Shown piece after piece: positions 55,510-64,000 of a DNA stretch of 64,000 nt. The translations under genes and the position numbers were made by a program. The stretch's first letter is position 1. Each line of letters begins with the position of its first letter. The notes beneath the pieces are model-generated. The model made no database searches and was not told the origin of the DNA. It saw only the letters and a program-made list of their open reading frames with translations. Source of the DNA: Pseudomonas sp. GV071 (GTDB lineage: Bacteria; Pseudomonadota; Gammaproteobacteria; Pseudomonadales; Pseudomonadaceae); the NCBI RefSeq assembly GCF_003050835.1, contig NZ_QAOJ01000001.1, positions 827,041 through 891,040 on the forward strand, read 5' to 3'.

Positions 55510-56958
55510 TCAAACCCCGGCCAGGCACAGATACTTGATCTCGAGGTAATCCTCGATGCCGTACTTGGAACCTTCTCGGCCCACGCCAGAGGCCTTGATG
55601 CCGCCAAATGGCGCGGCTTCGGAACTAATGATTCCGGTGTTAACACCGACGATGCCGTACTCCAGCGCCTCGCCAACACGGAACACACGGCCCAGGTCTC
55701 TGGCATAGAAATACGCAGCCAGGCCGAACTCGGTGTCGTTGGCTTTGCGGATAACTTCGTCGTCGCTGAAGAAGCGGAACACCGGGGCCAGCGGGCCGAA
55801 GGTTTCCTCTTTGGATACGCGGGCGTTGTCCGGTACGTTGACCAGAATGGTCGGTTGGAAGAAATTGCCGCCCAGTTGATGAGCAGACCCGCCTTGCAAA
55901 ACCTTGGCGCCTTTTTCCAGAGCATCGTCGATATGCTGGCGAACCTTGGCCACCGCCTTTTCATCGATCAGCGGGCCAAGGGTGGTGCCGGCCTCGAAGC
56001 CGTCACCTGTTTTCAGTGCGCCCACCGCAGCGGCGAGCTTGTCGACGAAGGCGTCGTACACTTTGTCGTGCACGTACAGGCGGTTGGCGCACACGCAGGT
56101 CTGCCCGGCGTTACGGAATTTAGAAGCCAGGGCACCGTCTACGGCGGCATCCAGATCGGCATCTTCAAACACAATAAACGGCGCGTTGCCACCCAGTTCC
56201 AGCGAGACTTTTTTGATGTCGTGGGCGCATTTTTCCATGATGGTGCGACCGATCTCGGTGGAGCCGGTAAACGAAATCTTGCGCACCACCGGGTTGCTGG
56301 TCAGCTCTTCGGCAATCTCTACCGCCGAACCCGGCACTACCGACAACACCCCTTTTGGAATGCCGGCCTGCTCGGCCAACACCATCAGCGCCAGAGCGGA
56401 AAACGGCGTTTGCGAAGCCGGTTTGATCACCATGGTGCAGCCGGCGGCGAGTGCAGGGCCTGCCTTGCGGGTAATCATGGCGCTAGGGAAGTTCCACGGT
56501 GTGATGGCCGCGCACACGCCCACCGGCTGCTTGAGAACCAGCAGACGTTTGTCTGGCGAGCCTGGAATCACGTCGCCGTAGACGCGCTTACCCTCTTCCG
56601 CGTACCACTCGATATAGGACGCCGCGAACACAATTTCGCCGCGGGCTTCGGCCAGTGGTTTGCCTTGTTCAAGGGTCATGATCTGCGCCAGGTCGTCCTG
56701 ATGTTCGATCATCAGGTCAAACCAGCGGCGCAGTTTGCTCGCGCGTTCTTTGGCCGACAGGGCTTTCCAGGCAGGTAAAGCGCGCTCGGCCGCCTCGATG
56801 GCACGACGGGTTTCAGCGCCGCCCATACGCGGAACATGGCCGATCACCGCATTGCTAGACGGGTTGGTTACCGTGATCGTGGCGCCGCTGTCGGCAGCCA
56901 GCCACTGACCATCGATGTAGGCCTGTTCACGGAATAATTCGGGCTTGTTCAAGTTCAC
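55510..56958 (-). CDS. NAD(P)-dependent semialdehyde dehydrogenase (GabD-like)
   Basis: 482 residues. Glu in LELGGNAPFIVFED, Cys in GQTCVCANR, PWNFP near 155, FTGSTEIGR near 233. The overall sequence is of the succinate-semialdehyde/glutarate-semialdehyde dehydrogenase kind, which suits an omega-oxo acid from lactone opening. 134 bp before the porin gene and 108 bp after the monooxygenase gene. Confidence 0.88.
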   Translation of the reverse strand: MNLNKPELFREQAYIDGQWLAADSGATITVTNPSSNAVIGHVPRMGGAETRRAIEAAERALPAWKALSAKERASKLRRWFDLMIEHQDDLAQIMTLEQGKPLAEARGEIVFAASYIEWYAEEGKRVYGDVIPGSPDKRLLVLKQPVGVCAAITPWNFPSAMITRKAGPALAAGCTMVIKPASQTPFSALALMVLAEQAGIPKGVLSVVPGSAVEIAEELTSNPVVRKISFTGSTEIGRTIMEKCAHDIKKVSLELGGNAPFIVFEDADLDAAVDGALASKFRNAGQTCVCANRLYVHDKVYDAFVDKLAAAVGALKTGDGFEAGTTLGPLIDEKAVAKVRQHIDDALEKGAKVLQGGSAHQLGGNFFQPTILVNVPDNARVSKEETFGPLAPVFRFFSDDEVIRKANDTEFGLAAYFYARDLGRVFRVGEALEYGIVGVNTGIISSEAAPFGGIKASGVGREGSKYGIEDYLEIKYLCLAGV

Positions 56959-57066
56959 TGCAGGTTCTCCATGGGTTGCCCAGGGCCTTGCGGCCGCTGG
57001 GCGAACACAGCTGTCCCGAGTTACGCCAGGACAGGTGCGGTTTATCTCACTCAGTCTCAGGGCTAC

Positions 57067-58737
57067 TTAGTGCAGCGCTTTCTTTGCGTACTTACCCGAC
57101 AGCGCCAGGCCTTTGAACTTGAAGCCGCGGTAATCCTCGTTCTTCACCTCAGTGAGGATGTCGGTGAACGGCCCCAGGCCGCCCATGTAGAAATAAACCG
57201 AGTTGGTTTTGCCGGGAATATTGGCGCCGAAGATCCACGAATCGGTTTTGGCAAACAGGGTTTGGTCGGCGATATCGCGGCAGGTAACGCCCCAGTCGTG
57301 CTCGCTTTGCGCATCGGCTTCCATGCACGCCAATTCGTTCTCTTCCATAAAACCGATCATTTCGGACACCCATTCCACCTCGGTTTCAATGGTCGGTGGC
57401 AAGTTGGTGAACGGGCCGTTGGGGCCAAGGATCATGAACATATTGGGGAAGTTCGAGGTGGCCACCGACAGGTAACTGGAAGGACCGTCGCTCCAGTGGT
57501 CAGCGATGCTCACGTCGTTGCGACCGCGGATATCAATGCGTTTGTAATTGCCGTCTACCGCATCGAAGCCGGTGGCAAATACCAGCACGTCCAACTCGTG
57601 CTCCACGCCGTCGGCGGTGCGAATACCCTTCTCGGTGATTTCTTCGATGGGGTTGGCTTTCACATCAACCAGGGCCACGTTCGGACGGTTGAAGGTGGCG
57701 TAGTAGCCGCTGTCGCACAGCGGGCGCTTGGCATACAAGTCCTTCGGCATCAGCTTGCGTGCGGTTTCCGGGTCTTTAACGATTTCGGCAATCTTGCCGC
57801 GCACAAAGTTCTGCGCTTCGAGGTTGGCTTGCTCGTCGGTGGCGATGTCGTTGAAGGTCTGGAACATAAAGCGGAAGCCGCCGCCGGTGTCCCAGGCGTG
57901 TTGGAAAATCTGCTTACGCTCTTGCGGCGACACGCTCATGGTCGGGATGTTGCTTTCTTCAAAGCCGAACGCCAGGCGTGAAGAGCGCACTTCCTTCCAG
58001 ATTTCGTCGTAGTTTTTCTTGATGTGCGCGACGTACTCACGACCCACCGGGCCGTTGCCAACCGGTACGGTGTACTGCGCTGAACGCTGGAACACAGTGA
58101 GATGGCCAACGATTGGCGCGATGGCGGTGATCACCTGGCAACCGGTGGAACCGGTGCCGATCACGCCTACACGCTTGCCTTCCAACGACGCATCGGCCGG
58201 CCAGTGGGCGGTGTGGTATTGCTTGCCCTTGAACTGGTTGAGCCCCTTGATGTTCGGCACATTGGTGGCCGACAGCAGGCCCAGTGCAGTTACCAGGTAC
58301 TTGGCGCTGTAGTGATGGCCATCGTCGGTGGTCACGGCCCAACGGCTGGTTTCTTCGTCGAATACGGCCGAGGTAATCGCCGTTTCCAGCTGAATGTCTT
58401 TACGCAGGTCGTGGCGGTCCACGGCGTGGTTCAGGTAGGAGAGAATTTGCGGCTGGTCGACGTAACGAGTGGTGATGTCCCACTCCTGGCACAGCTCACG
58501 GTCCCACGAGAAGCAATACACAAAGGTTTCGCTGTCGGACAGAGCGCCTGGGTAGCGGTTCCAGAACCAGGTGCCGCCGACGCCGCCGGCTTTGTCGAAA
58601 GCACGCACGTTCAGGCCCAGTTCATCGCGCAGTTTCTTCAGCATGTAGATGCCGCCGAAACCGGCGCCGATGATGATGGCGTCGTAGTTGATGACGTCGG
58701 TGCCTACCGAACGTTTAGCCAGAACTGTAGTTGTCAT
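57067..58737 (-). CDS. type I Baeyer-Villiger monooxygenase
   Basis: 556 residues, NADPH- and FAD-dependent. FAD Rossmann GAGFGG (24-29), GGTWFWNRYPG near 54-64, the Baeyer-Villiger fingerprint FKGKQYHTAHWP at 169-180 and the NADPH Rossmann GTGSTG at 194-199. All elements match cyclohexanone-monooxygenase-like enzymes, which insert oxygen beside a ketone to form an ester or lactone. Second in its operon; flanked by an SDR that could make the ketone and an ALDH that could oxidise the end product. Confidence 0.93.
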   Translation of the reverse strand: MTTTVLAKRSVGTDVINYDAIIIGAGFGGIYMLKKLRDELGLNVRAFDKAGGVGGTWFWNRYPGALSDSETFVYCFSWDRELCQEWDITTRYVDQPQILSYLNHAVDRHDLRKDIQLETAITSAVFDEETSRWAVTTDDGHHYSAKYLVTALGLLSATNVPNIKGLNQFKGKQYHTAHWPADASLEGKRVGVIGTGSTGCQVITAIAPIVGHLTVFQRSAQYTVPVGNGPVGREYVAHIKKNYDEIWKEVRSSRLAFGFEESNIPTMSVSPQERKQIFQHAWDTGGGFRFMFQTFNDIATDEQANLEAQNFVRGKIAEIVKDPETARKLMPKDLYAKRPLCDSGYYATFNRPNVALVDVKANPIEEITEKGIRTADGVEHELDVLVFATGFDAVDGNYKRIDIRGRNDVSIADHWSDGPSSYLSVATSNFPNMFMILGPNGPFTNLPPTIETEVEWVSEMIGFMEENELACMEADAQSEHDWGVTCRDIADQTLFAKTDSWIFGANIPGKTNSVYFYMGGLGPFTDILTEVKNEDYRGFKFKGLALSGKYAKKALH

Positions 58738-58894
58738 TGTGTTCTCCTAATTGATCCTTGCGCCTGCCGTGCCTTAGCGAACCCTCACTAAGCCGAACCG
58801 CAGGCAAGCCGATGCCGCCTCCCCGATCGGCTGATCAGGGAAATTCGAACTCGATAGTTGAATTGAGCGAGGCAGTGGCGCCCCGCTCGCTCAG

Positions 58895-59695
58895 TTACAG
58901 CGAGAAGCCGCCGTCCACTGCGATGGCCTGGCCGGTGACGTGCGGTGCGCAGGCGAGGTACACCGCCAGTTGCCCCATGTCCTCGACGGTTTGCGCTTCG
59001 CCCTGTGGCAACAGCGCTGACTGATGGCGCTCCCACGATTGCTCTTCGGTCTCGCCCGGCTCTGCCCAGCGGCCGGACAAGCCGGTTTCACCGCGCCACA
59101 TGCCAGTGCCCACCACACCCGGGCACAGTGCATTGACGGTGATGCCTTCACGGGCGACTTCTTTGGCGAACGCGTTGGAGAAACCGATAACAGCGAATTT
59201 GGAGGCGCTGTAGTGGGACAGGTCCGGGAAACCGACCTTGCCGGCGATGGAGGCCAAATTGATGATGCGGCCGAACTTGTTCTCACGCATCAGCCGCAGC
59301 TCGGCCTGGCAGCAGAGGAACACGCCACGTGCATTGATATTCATGATGCGGTCCCACTCGCTGACGGCAAGCTCTTCGACCTTACCCAAACTCACTACGC
59401 CAGCGTTGTTTACGGCGACATCCAGCCGACCGAAGTGCTCACGCACTTGCTCGATCATTTCTTTCACGCTTTCCGGTTGACCGACATCCACCTGCAACGC
59501 CACGGCGCGACGACCCAGCGCACGAACGGCAGCGGCGGCTTCTTCAGCAATGTTGATGTCGTAGTCGGCGAGCACCAGGTCGGCGCCAGCGTTGGCCAGG
59601 CTGAGTGCAATGCCTTGGCCAATGCCACGACCGGCACCTGTCACCAAGGCAACTTTGCCGACCAGGGAGAAATTGACAGCGTTAGATTCGCTCAT
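58895..59695 (-). CDS. short-chain dehydrogenase
   Basis: 266 residues: TGAGRGIG near 17-24, NNAG, NLASIAG (Ser), HYSASKFA (Tyr, Lys) and PGVVGTGMW. LADYD after the second strand favours NAD. As the first gene behind the sigma-54 promoter it is a good candidate for oxidising the alcohol to the ketone used by the monooxygenase 157 bp downstream. Confidence 0.88.
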   Translation of the reverse strand: MSESNAVNFSLVGKVALVTGAGRGIGQGIALSLANAGADLVLADYDINIAEEAAAAVRALGRRAVALQVDVGQPESVKEMIEQVREHFGRLDVAVNNAGVVSLGKVEELAVSEWDRIMNINARGVFLCCQAELRLMRENKFGRIINLASIAGKVGFPDLSHYSASKFAVIGFSNAFAKEVAREGITVNALCPGVVGTGMWRGETGLSGRWAEPGETEEQSWERHQSALLPQGEAQTVEDMGQLAVYLACAPHVTGQAIAVDGGFSL

Positions 59696-59759
59696 GACAT
59701 GCCTCTAGTTATTGTTGTTGAGTGCGGCCGCTCATGTCGGCTCGCTGAGACAGGCTTGA

Positions 59760-59776
59760 GCAAGGCAGATGCCAAC
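59760..59776 (-). promoter_or_regulatory. sigma-54 promoter of the Baeyer-Villiger operon
   Basis: Minus strand TTGGCATCTGCCTTGCT: TGGCA at -24 and TTGCT at -12, with exactly ten bases between GG and GC, as in the consensus TGGCAC-N5-TTGCW. It lies 65 bp upstream of the SDR start. The divergent gene encodes an activator with the sigma-54 contact motif, which agrees with it. The rest of the 309-bp region 59696-60004 holds the enhancer repeats and no gene. Confidence 0.85.
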
Positions 59777-59853
59777 ATCGATAAATACGCGCGAAAGCGC
59801 CGTGCTAGAGAGGTTTGTTGCCAGAGGACGGTAAGGGACGGCAGGCAGCGGAT

Positions 59854-59910
59854 AAGACGTTATGTCTCGGCCCAATCGAGACGGTGAGAGACGCTGAGAC
59901 GTTATGTCTC
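59854..59910. promoter_or_regulatory. two enhancer-like repeats for the sigma-54 activator
   Basis: AAGACGTTATGTCTC (59854-59868) and GAGACGTTATGTCTC (59896-59910), the latter a perfect GAGAC / GTCTC dyad, with 42 bp between their starts (about four helical turns). Extra GAGAC half-sites lie at 59878-59882 and 59888-59892. They begin about 80 bp upstream of the -24 element, the normal place for enhancer-binding proteins. Confidence 0.7.
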
Positions 59911-60004
59911 GCGCACATGGCGTAAAACGAATCCGCTTGTCGCACGGAGTTAACGGGCATTAAATGTGTCCTACAAAAAATAAGAACGACCACGCGGAGG
60001 TTAT

Positions 60005-61870
60005 ATGTCCTCTGGTTACTCAAAAGCTCACAACGAACACGTGAGCCGAGTGCTACGCACTGCCCAAAGCGCCCCGACCCTGCCGCTACCCAGCAGCATT
60101 GTTGACTCGTGGCGCCGCTCCGTACTGCATCAAGTTGACCCCGGTTCATTGCAGGGCCCGCGCGTGCTTGAAGCCCACCAGCTCAACGAGCACCGCCAAC
60201 GCATCGACGACTTCCTGCGCCTGGCCGGCGATGAGATTGGCCGCCTACACCACCGGGTGCGCGACGCCGACTACTGCGTGATGCTCACCGACACCCTCGG
60301 CTGCACCGTCGACTACTGCATCGACTCCACCATCAAAGGCGAATACCGCCGCGCCGGTATCGACCTTGGCACCTGCTGGACCGAAGACGAAGAAGGCACC
60401 ACCGCCGTGTGCGCAGTACTGGTCGACAAGCAACCGATCACCGTGCACAAACACGACCACTTTCGCGCCGCCTTCATCGGCAACACCTGCTCCGCCGCCC
60501 CGGTGTTTTCCCCCAGCGGCGAGTTGTTCGCCGTGCTCGACGTGTCCGCCATCCGCTCCCCCGACGACCGCCGCAGCCAACACCTGATTCGGCAAATGGT
60601 GATCCAGAGCGCCGCCGAAATCGAAAACGCCTACTTCATGTACAGCACCCAGGACCTCTGGGTATTGCGCGCCCACGCCCTGCCCGGCTACGTCGACAGC
60701 CAGCCCCAGTTCCTGTTCGCCTGGAACAGCGACGGCGTTATCCAAGCCCTAAACCCCGCCGCCCGCCGCTTACTGATTCAACGCCATGGCCGCATACCGC
60801 TTACCGCCCAGGAAGCCTTCGCCTCGGCGCGTCTGCCAAACGCCAGCGACGACAGCGTGCACTACCTGCCAACCCTCGACTTACACGTACGTCTCAAAGC
60901 CCCACGGCGCTCAACGTTCGTTCCGGCCACCAGCAAAGTCGTCGAAGCCCTCGACCCCAAAGTCGCCCAAGCGCTTGAGTTGGCCGTACGCGTAAAAGAC
61001 CGCGGCCTTCCCGTGCTTATCCACGGCGAAACCGGCGCCGGAAAAGAACACTTCGCCCTGCAACTGCACAAAGCGAGCAAACGCAAAGACAAACCCTTCG
61101 TCGCCGTTAACTGCGCCGCCATTCCAGAGAACCTGATCGAAAGCGAACTGTTCGGCTACACCGCCGGCGCCTTCACCGGCGCCAACAGCAAAGGCATGCG
61201 CGGCCTGCTGCAACAAGCCGACGGCGGCACCCTGTTCCTCGACGAAATTGGCGACATGCCGTTGATGTTGCAAACCCGCCTGCTGCGCGCATTAAGCGAA
61301 GGCGAGGTGTCGCCTCTGGGCGCCTCCCGCCCGCAATCCATCGATATCCAAGTGGTCTGCGCCAGCCACCGCGACCTGGCAGCCCTGGTCGAACAAGGCA
61401 CCTTTCGCGAAGACCTCTACTTCCGCCTCAGCGGTGCCCGATTCGAAATCCCACCGCTGCGTGAACGCACCGACAAACTGGCGCTGATTAACAAGCTGCT
61501 CGACGAAGAATGCGAGCGCTCCGGCGAACGTTTCGGCCTAAGCGATGCGGCATTGGAAATGCTGTTGAACCACAGCTGGCCGGGCAATATGCGCCAGCTG
61601 CACCATGCACTGCGGTATGCGTGTGCGGTGTGTGCTGGGCAGGTTATTGGGGTAGGCGATTTGCCTATCACGCTGGGCGTGAACGCGCCGGCAATTGCCG
61701 TGGAAACCACCGCGGGAAGTCCTGAGCGGCAGGCGTTGATCGATGCGTTGGTGCGCAATCGGTGGAAGCCGGTGTTGGCGGCACAGGAGCTGGGAATTTC
61801 TCGGGCTACGTTGTATCGACGGGTGAGTCAGCATGGCATTCATATGCCGGGTAAGGGGTCTTACAACTAG
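60005..61870 (+). CDS. sigma-54-dependent activator, AcoR-like (GAF, AAA+, Fis HTH)
   Basis: 621 residues. The N-terminal GAF-type sensor spans about residues 70-215; the AAA+ domain about 310-545 has Walker A GETGAGKE, sigma-54 contact loop GAFTGA, and Walker B GGTLFLDEIGD; the C-terminal Fis HTH ends with AQELGISRATLYRRV. GGAGG is about 5 bases before the ATG. The layout equals AcoR, the acetoin-operon activator. Divergent from the Baeyer-Villiger operon and presumably binding the repeats between them. Confidence 0.92.
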   Translation: MSSGYSKAHNEHVSRVLRTAQSAPTLPLPSSIVDSWRRSVLHQVDPGSLQGPRVLEAHQLNEHRQRIDDFLRLAGDEIGRLHHRVRDADYCVMLTDTLGCTVDYCIDSTIKGEYRRAGIDLGTCWTEDEEGTTAVCAVLVDKQPITVHKHDHFRAAFIGNTCSAAPVFSPSGELFAVLDVSAIRSPDDRRSQHLIRQMVIQSAAEIENAYFMYSTQDLWVLRAHALPGYVDSQPQFLFAWNSDGVIQALNPAARRLLIQRHGRIPLTAQEAFASARLPNASDDSVHYLPTLDLHVRLKAPRRSTFVPATSKVVEALDPKVAQALELAVRVKDRGLPVLIHGETGAGKEHFALQLHKASKRKDKPFVAVNCAAIPENLIESELFGYTAGAFTGANSKGMRGLLQQADGGTLFLDEIGDMPLMLQTRLLRALSEGEVSPLGASRPQSIDIQVVCASHRDLAALVEQGTFREDLYFRLSGARFEIPPLRERTDKLALINKLLDEECERSGERFGLSDAALEMLLNHSWPGNMRQLHHALRYACAVCAGQVIGVGDLPITLGVNAPAIAVETTAGSPERQALIDALVRNRWKPVLAAQELGISRATLYRRVSQHGIHMPGKGSYN

Positions 61871-62014
61871 TTGATTACCACCAGCTCGTGCAAAGGTCTA
61901 TTACGCGCCGGCGCCCGCATTACGCTGAACCTTTGGGTTGGCAGCAAGTTCCATTGGTAGGCCTGCGCGGCAACCCTCCGCGCTCCCGTCGACGTGACCC
62001 TCCAGGAGTGCCTG

Positions 62015-62599
62015 ATGGCCGATCCTACCCGTTCCAACGACCCAATCAGTTCAACCGTTGAAATCGACTACCCCGACTTCACACAGCTGCCGGAAGACGT
62101 GCGCGACACGTTCGAGAAGCTCCCCACCAAAGTTAATTTCTTTCGCATGCTGGGCTACAGCCCTGGCGCGTTTGTTTCCATGATTGATTTGACCAACGCC
62201 ATATTCAGAGACCTGACGATCTCCGATTACCACAAGGAGCTGATGGTGCTACTGGTGGCTGCTCACGAGCAGGTGGCCTACGAATGGGAACAGCACGTAT
62301 CCATCGCACAGGTGGCCGGCGTGCGCCCCGAGCAATTTATGGCCATTGCTGAAAACCGGCTGGACGATATGCAGGTGTTTAAGGAAGACGAGCGCGTGTT
62401 GCTGCGCTTTGGCCAGGCCATTCTCGAGCAGGGCAAGGCGCCGGGCGTACTGTTCAAACACGCGCAAAAGCACTTCTCGCTTCAGGAATTGAGCGACGCC
62501 ATTATTGTGCTCGGCTACTACCGGATGTTGTCGGGGTATATCCAGACCTTCAATATCGCCATTGACGCGCAAACCGACGGCAACTGGATTAAGGGCTAA
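62015..62599 (+). CDS. carboxymuconolactone-decarboxylase-family protein
   Basis: 194 residues from ATG 62015 (AGGAG 7 bases before). The single CMD/AhpD-like domain shows VAAHEQVAYEWEQHVSIAQ, the helix that carries E-W-x2-H in the cysteine-less branch; the CxxC of AhpD is absent, so peroxidase activity by that route is unlikely. It follows the activator gene by 144 bp; its role in the pathway is not clear. Confidence 0.78.
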   Translation: MADPTRSNDPISSTVEIDYPDFTQLPEDVRDTFEKLPTKVNFFRMLGYSPGAFVSMIDLTNAIFRDLTISDYHKELMVLLVAAHEQVAYEWEQHVSIAQVAGVRPEQFMAIAENRLDDMQVFKEDERVLLRFGQAILEQGKAPGVLFKHAQKHFSLQELSDAIIVLGYYRMLSGYIQTFNIAIDAQTDGNWIKG

Positions 62600-62638
62600 G
62601 AACCACTTTGGCGCCGGGCAATAGCTCGGCGCCGCAGC

Positions 62639-63568
62639 TCAAATGGTTTGCTCTAACGCTGGAATCGCCTCAAACAAATCCGCAACCAGACCGTAATCGG
62701 CAACCTGGAAGATCGGCGCTTCTTCGTCTTTGTTGATGGCGACGATGACTTTGGAGTCCTTCATGCCCGCCAAGTGCTGGATGGCACCGGAGATACCGAC
62801 CGCGATGTACAGCTGCGGTGCGACGATCTTGCCGGTCTGGCCAACCTGCATGTCGTTCGGTACGAAACCGGCATCGACAGCGGCGCGCGATGCACCCACA
62901 GCAGCGCCGAGTTTGTCGGCCAGTGCGTACAGGTGTTTGAAGTTGTCACCGTTCTGCATACCACGACCGCCGGAAACGACGATTTTGGCAGCGGTGAGCT
63001 CAGGGCGGTCGGACTTGGCCAGCTCTTCGCCCACGAAGGACGACTTGCCTGCATCGGCCGGGCCGCTCACGGCTTCAACAGCAGCAGAACCGCCTTCAGC
63101 AGCAACCGGGTCGAAACCGGTGGAACGCACGGTGATCACTTTCACGGCAGCCGAAGACTGCACGGTAGCGATGGCGTTACCGGCATAGATCGGACGCTTG
63201 AAGGTGTCGGCGCTTTCTACTGAGATAATCTCGGAGATCTGATCAACGTCCAGGGCAGCGGCAACGCGCGGCAGGATGTTTTTGCCGTTCGAGGTAGCGC
63301 TGGCCAGGATGTGGCTGTAGCTCTTGCCAAGGTCGGCGATCAGCGGCGCAACGTTTTCCGGCAGTTGGTTGGTGTAGGCAGCGTTGTCGGCTACCAGCAC
63401 TTTCGAAACACCAGCGATTTTTGCAGCAGCTTCAGCAGCAGTGCCGACGCCAGCGCCGGCAACCAGCACGTGAATGTCACCACCGATTTTTGCGGCAGCA
63501 GCCACAGTGTTCAGGGTGGCAGCAGCCAGGGCAGAATTGGTGTGTTCAGCGATAACCAGGATAGTCAT
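62639..63568 (-). CDS. etfA: electron-transfer flavoprotein, alpha subunit
   Basis: 309 residues, full length. C-terminal FAD-binding half with [27 protein letters not shown] and [16 protein letters not shown], all hallmark blocks. It carries electrons from acyl-CoA and other dehydrogenases to the quinone pool through ETF-QO. It directly follows etfB (no gap). Confidence 0.96.
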   Translation of the reverse strand: MTILVIAEHTNSALAAATLNTVAAAAKIGGDIHVLVAGAGVGTAAEAAAKIAGVSKVLVADNAAYTNQLPENVAPLIADLGKSYSHILASATSNGKNILPRVAAALDVDQISEIISVESADTFKRPIYAGNAIATVQSSAAVKVITVRSTGFDPVAAEGGSAAVEAVSGPADAGKSSFVGEELAKSDRPELTAAKIVVSGGRGMQNGDNFKHLYALADKLGAAVGASRAAVDAGFVPNDMQVGQTGKIVAPQLYIAVGISGAIQHLAGMKDSKVIVAINKDEEAPIFQVADYGLVADLFEAIPALEQTI

Positions 63569-64000
63569 TTAGATTACCTTCGCCTCGTTCTTCAGTTTCT
63601 CGACCAGTTCAGCAACCGACTTGACCTTGATACCAGCGCTGCGAGCAGCCGGCGCTTCTACTTTCAAGGTTTTGACGGTGGACGAGGTGGAGACGCCCAA
63701 AGCATCCGGAGTAACAACTTCCAGCGGCTTCTTCTTGGCTTTCATGATGTTCGGCAGAGACGCGTAGCGCGGTTCGTTCAGGCGCAGGTCGGTGGTGACG
63801 ATGGCCGGCAGGTTCAGCGCAACGGTCTGCAGACCGCCGTCGATTTCGCGGGTTACGTTGACCTTGGCGCCAGCGACTTCAACCTTGGAGGCGAAGGTGC
63901 CTTGGGCGTAACCGCTGAGGGCGGCGAGCATCTGGCCAGTCTGGTTGTTGTCGCTGTCGATGGCTTGTTTGCCGAGGATGACCAGCGAAGGCTGCTCTTT
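63569..64000 (-). CDS. etfB: electron-transfer flavoprotein, beta subunit, C-terminal part
   Basis: The frame is open to the window edge, so the N-terminus lies outside; 143 residues are visible. It includes [19 protein letters not shown] and the conserved [20 protein letters not shown] (AMP-binding and ETF-QO recognition region). One base separates its stop from etfA, as usual. Confidence 0.95.
   Translation of the reverse strand, partial: KEQPSLVILGKQAIDSDNNQTGQMLAALSGYAQGTFASKVEVAGAKVNVTREIDGGLQTVALNLPAIVTTDLRLNEPRYASLPNIMKAKKKPLEVVTPDALGVSTSSTVKTLKVEAPAARSAGIKVKSVAELVEKLKNEAKVI

Noticed and set aside
55495..56778. 427-residue plus-strand frame opposite the semialdehyde dehydrogenase
   Set aside because: The opposite strand has an intact dehydrogenase with all catalytic residues; this frame resembles no family.
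62015..62599. AhpD-type alkylhydroperoxidase
   Set aside because: The CxxC-type redox motif of AhpD is absent; only the general CMD fold can be claimed.

Overview
The window is high-GC gammaproteobacterial chromosome, most likely a Pseudomonas of the fluorescens/putida type. The grounds are a divergent catR / catBCA catechol cluster, a NahR-type salicylate regulator, FrmR-controlled formaldehyde genes, a REP-like palindrome of the common Pseudomonas kind, etfBA at the right edge, and many LysR regulators and catabolic operons. The assignment is by family recognition, not by a search. No rRNA, tRNA, CRISPR array or insertion sequence was seen.

Layout. 1-9655 is housekeeping/stress: the end of a SulP transporter, a small membrane-anchored protein, an M50-like membrane protease, a large winged-helix/ATPase/TPR regulator, a haloperoxidase-type hydrolase, an isochorismatase-like hydrolase, a catalase and a LysE exporter. 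9656-13040 is a short accessory pocket of small, partly unknown genes: an Mrr-like nuclease cut by an in-frame stop, an XRE repressor, an unknown protein with a TTG start, and an orphan ParS/MbcA-type antitoxin. 13048-21746 is a coherent, apparently undescribed module: an NMT1/SsuA-like ABC importer, a Tsx-like outer-membrane channel, an adenosine/adenine-deaminase-family enzyme, an NtaA-type flavin monooxygenase with its FMN reductase, and a MarR regulator. Three near-identical 18-bp palindromes (TTGTNAAGGCCTTNACAA) sit in its promoters. 21826-26217 is a formaldehyde-detoxification operon (frmR, frmA, gfa) that continues into cytochrome b561, a dienelactone-hydrolase-family protein and AlkB.

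26267-37485 handles aromatics. catBCA with divergent catR opens catechol by the ortho route. Next to it a nahR-led cluster carries salicylate hydroxylase, a second catechol 1,2-dioxygenase, an aryl-alcohol dehydrogenase, a salicylaldehyde-dehydrogenase-like enzyme, a porin and a tautomerase. Together they could take a hydroxybenzyl alcohol such as salicyl alcohol through salicylate and catechol to the beta-ketoadipate pathway. 37516-41702 holds two LysR regulators around small redox genes and a secreted hydrolase.

41861-51799 is a six-gene operon (DUF1302, DUF1329, lipase, MFS, M28-like protein, universal stress protein) divergent from a TetR gene and an HSL-type esterase, with a nested palindrome between them. 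52028-59695 is a six-gene operon built on a type I Baeyer-Villiger monooxygenase, with two SDRs, an aldehyde dehydrogenase, an iron-type alcohol dehydrogenase and an OprB-like porin. It is preceded by a textbook sigma-54 promoter and two enhancer-like repeats 42 bp apart, and it is divergent from an AcoR-type activator. The set resembles cycloalkanol/cycloalkanone degradation (chn/cpn clusters) with the adjacent esterase as candidate lactonase. The window ends with a CMD-family protein and etfA/etfB.
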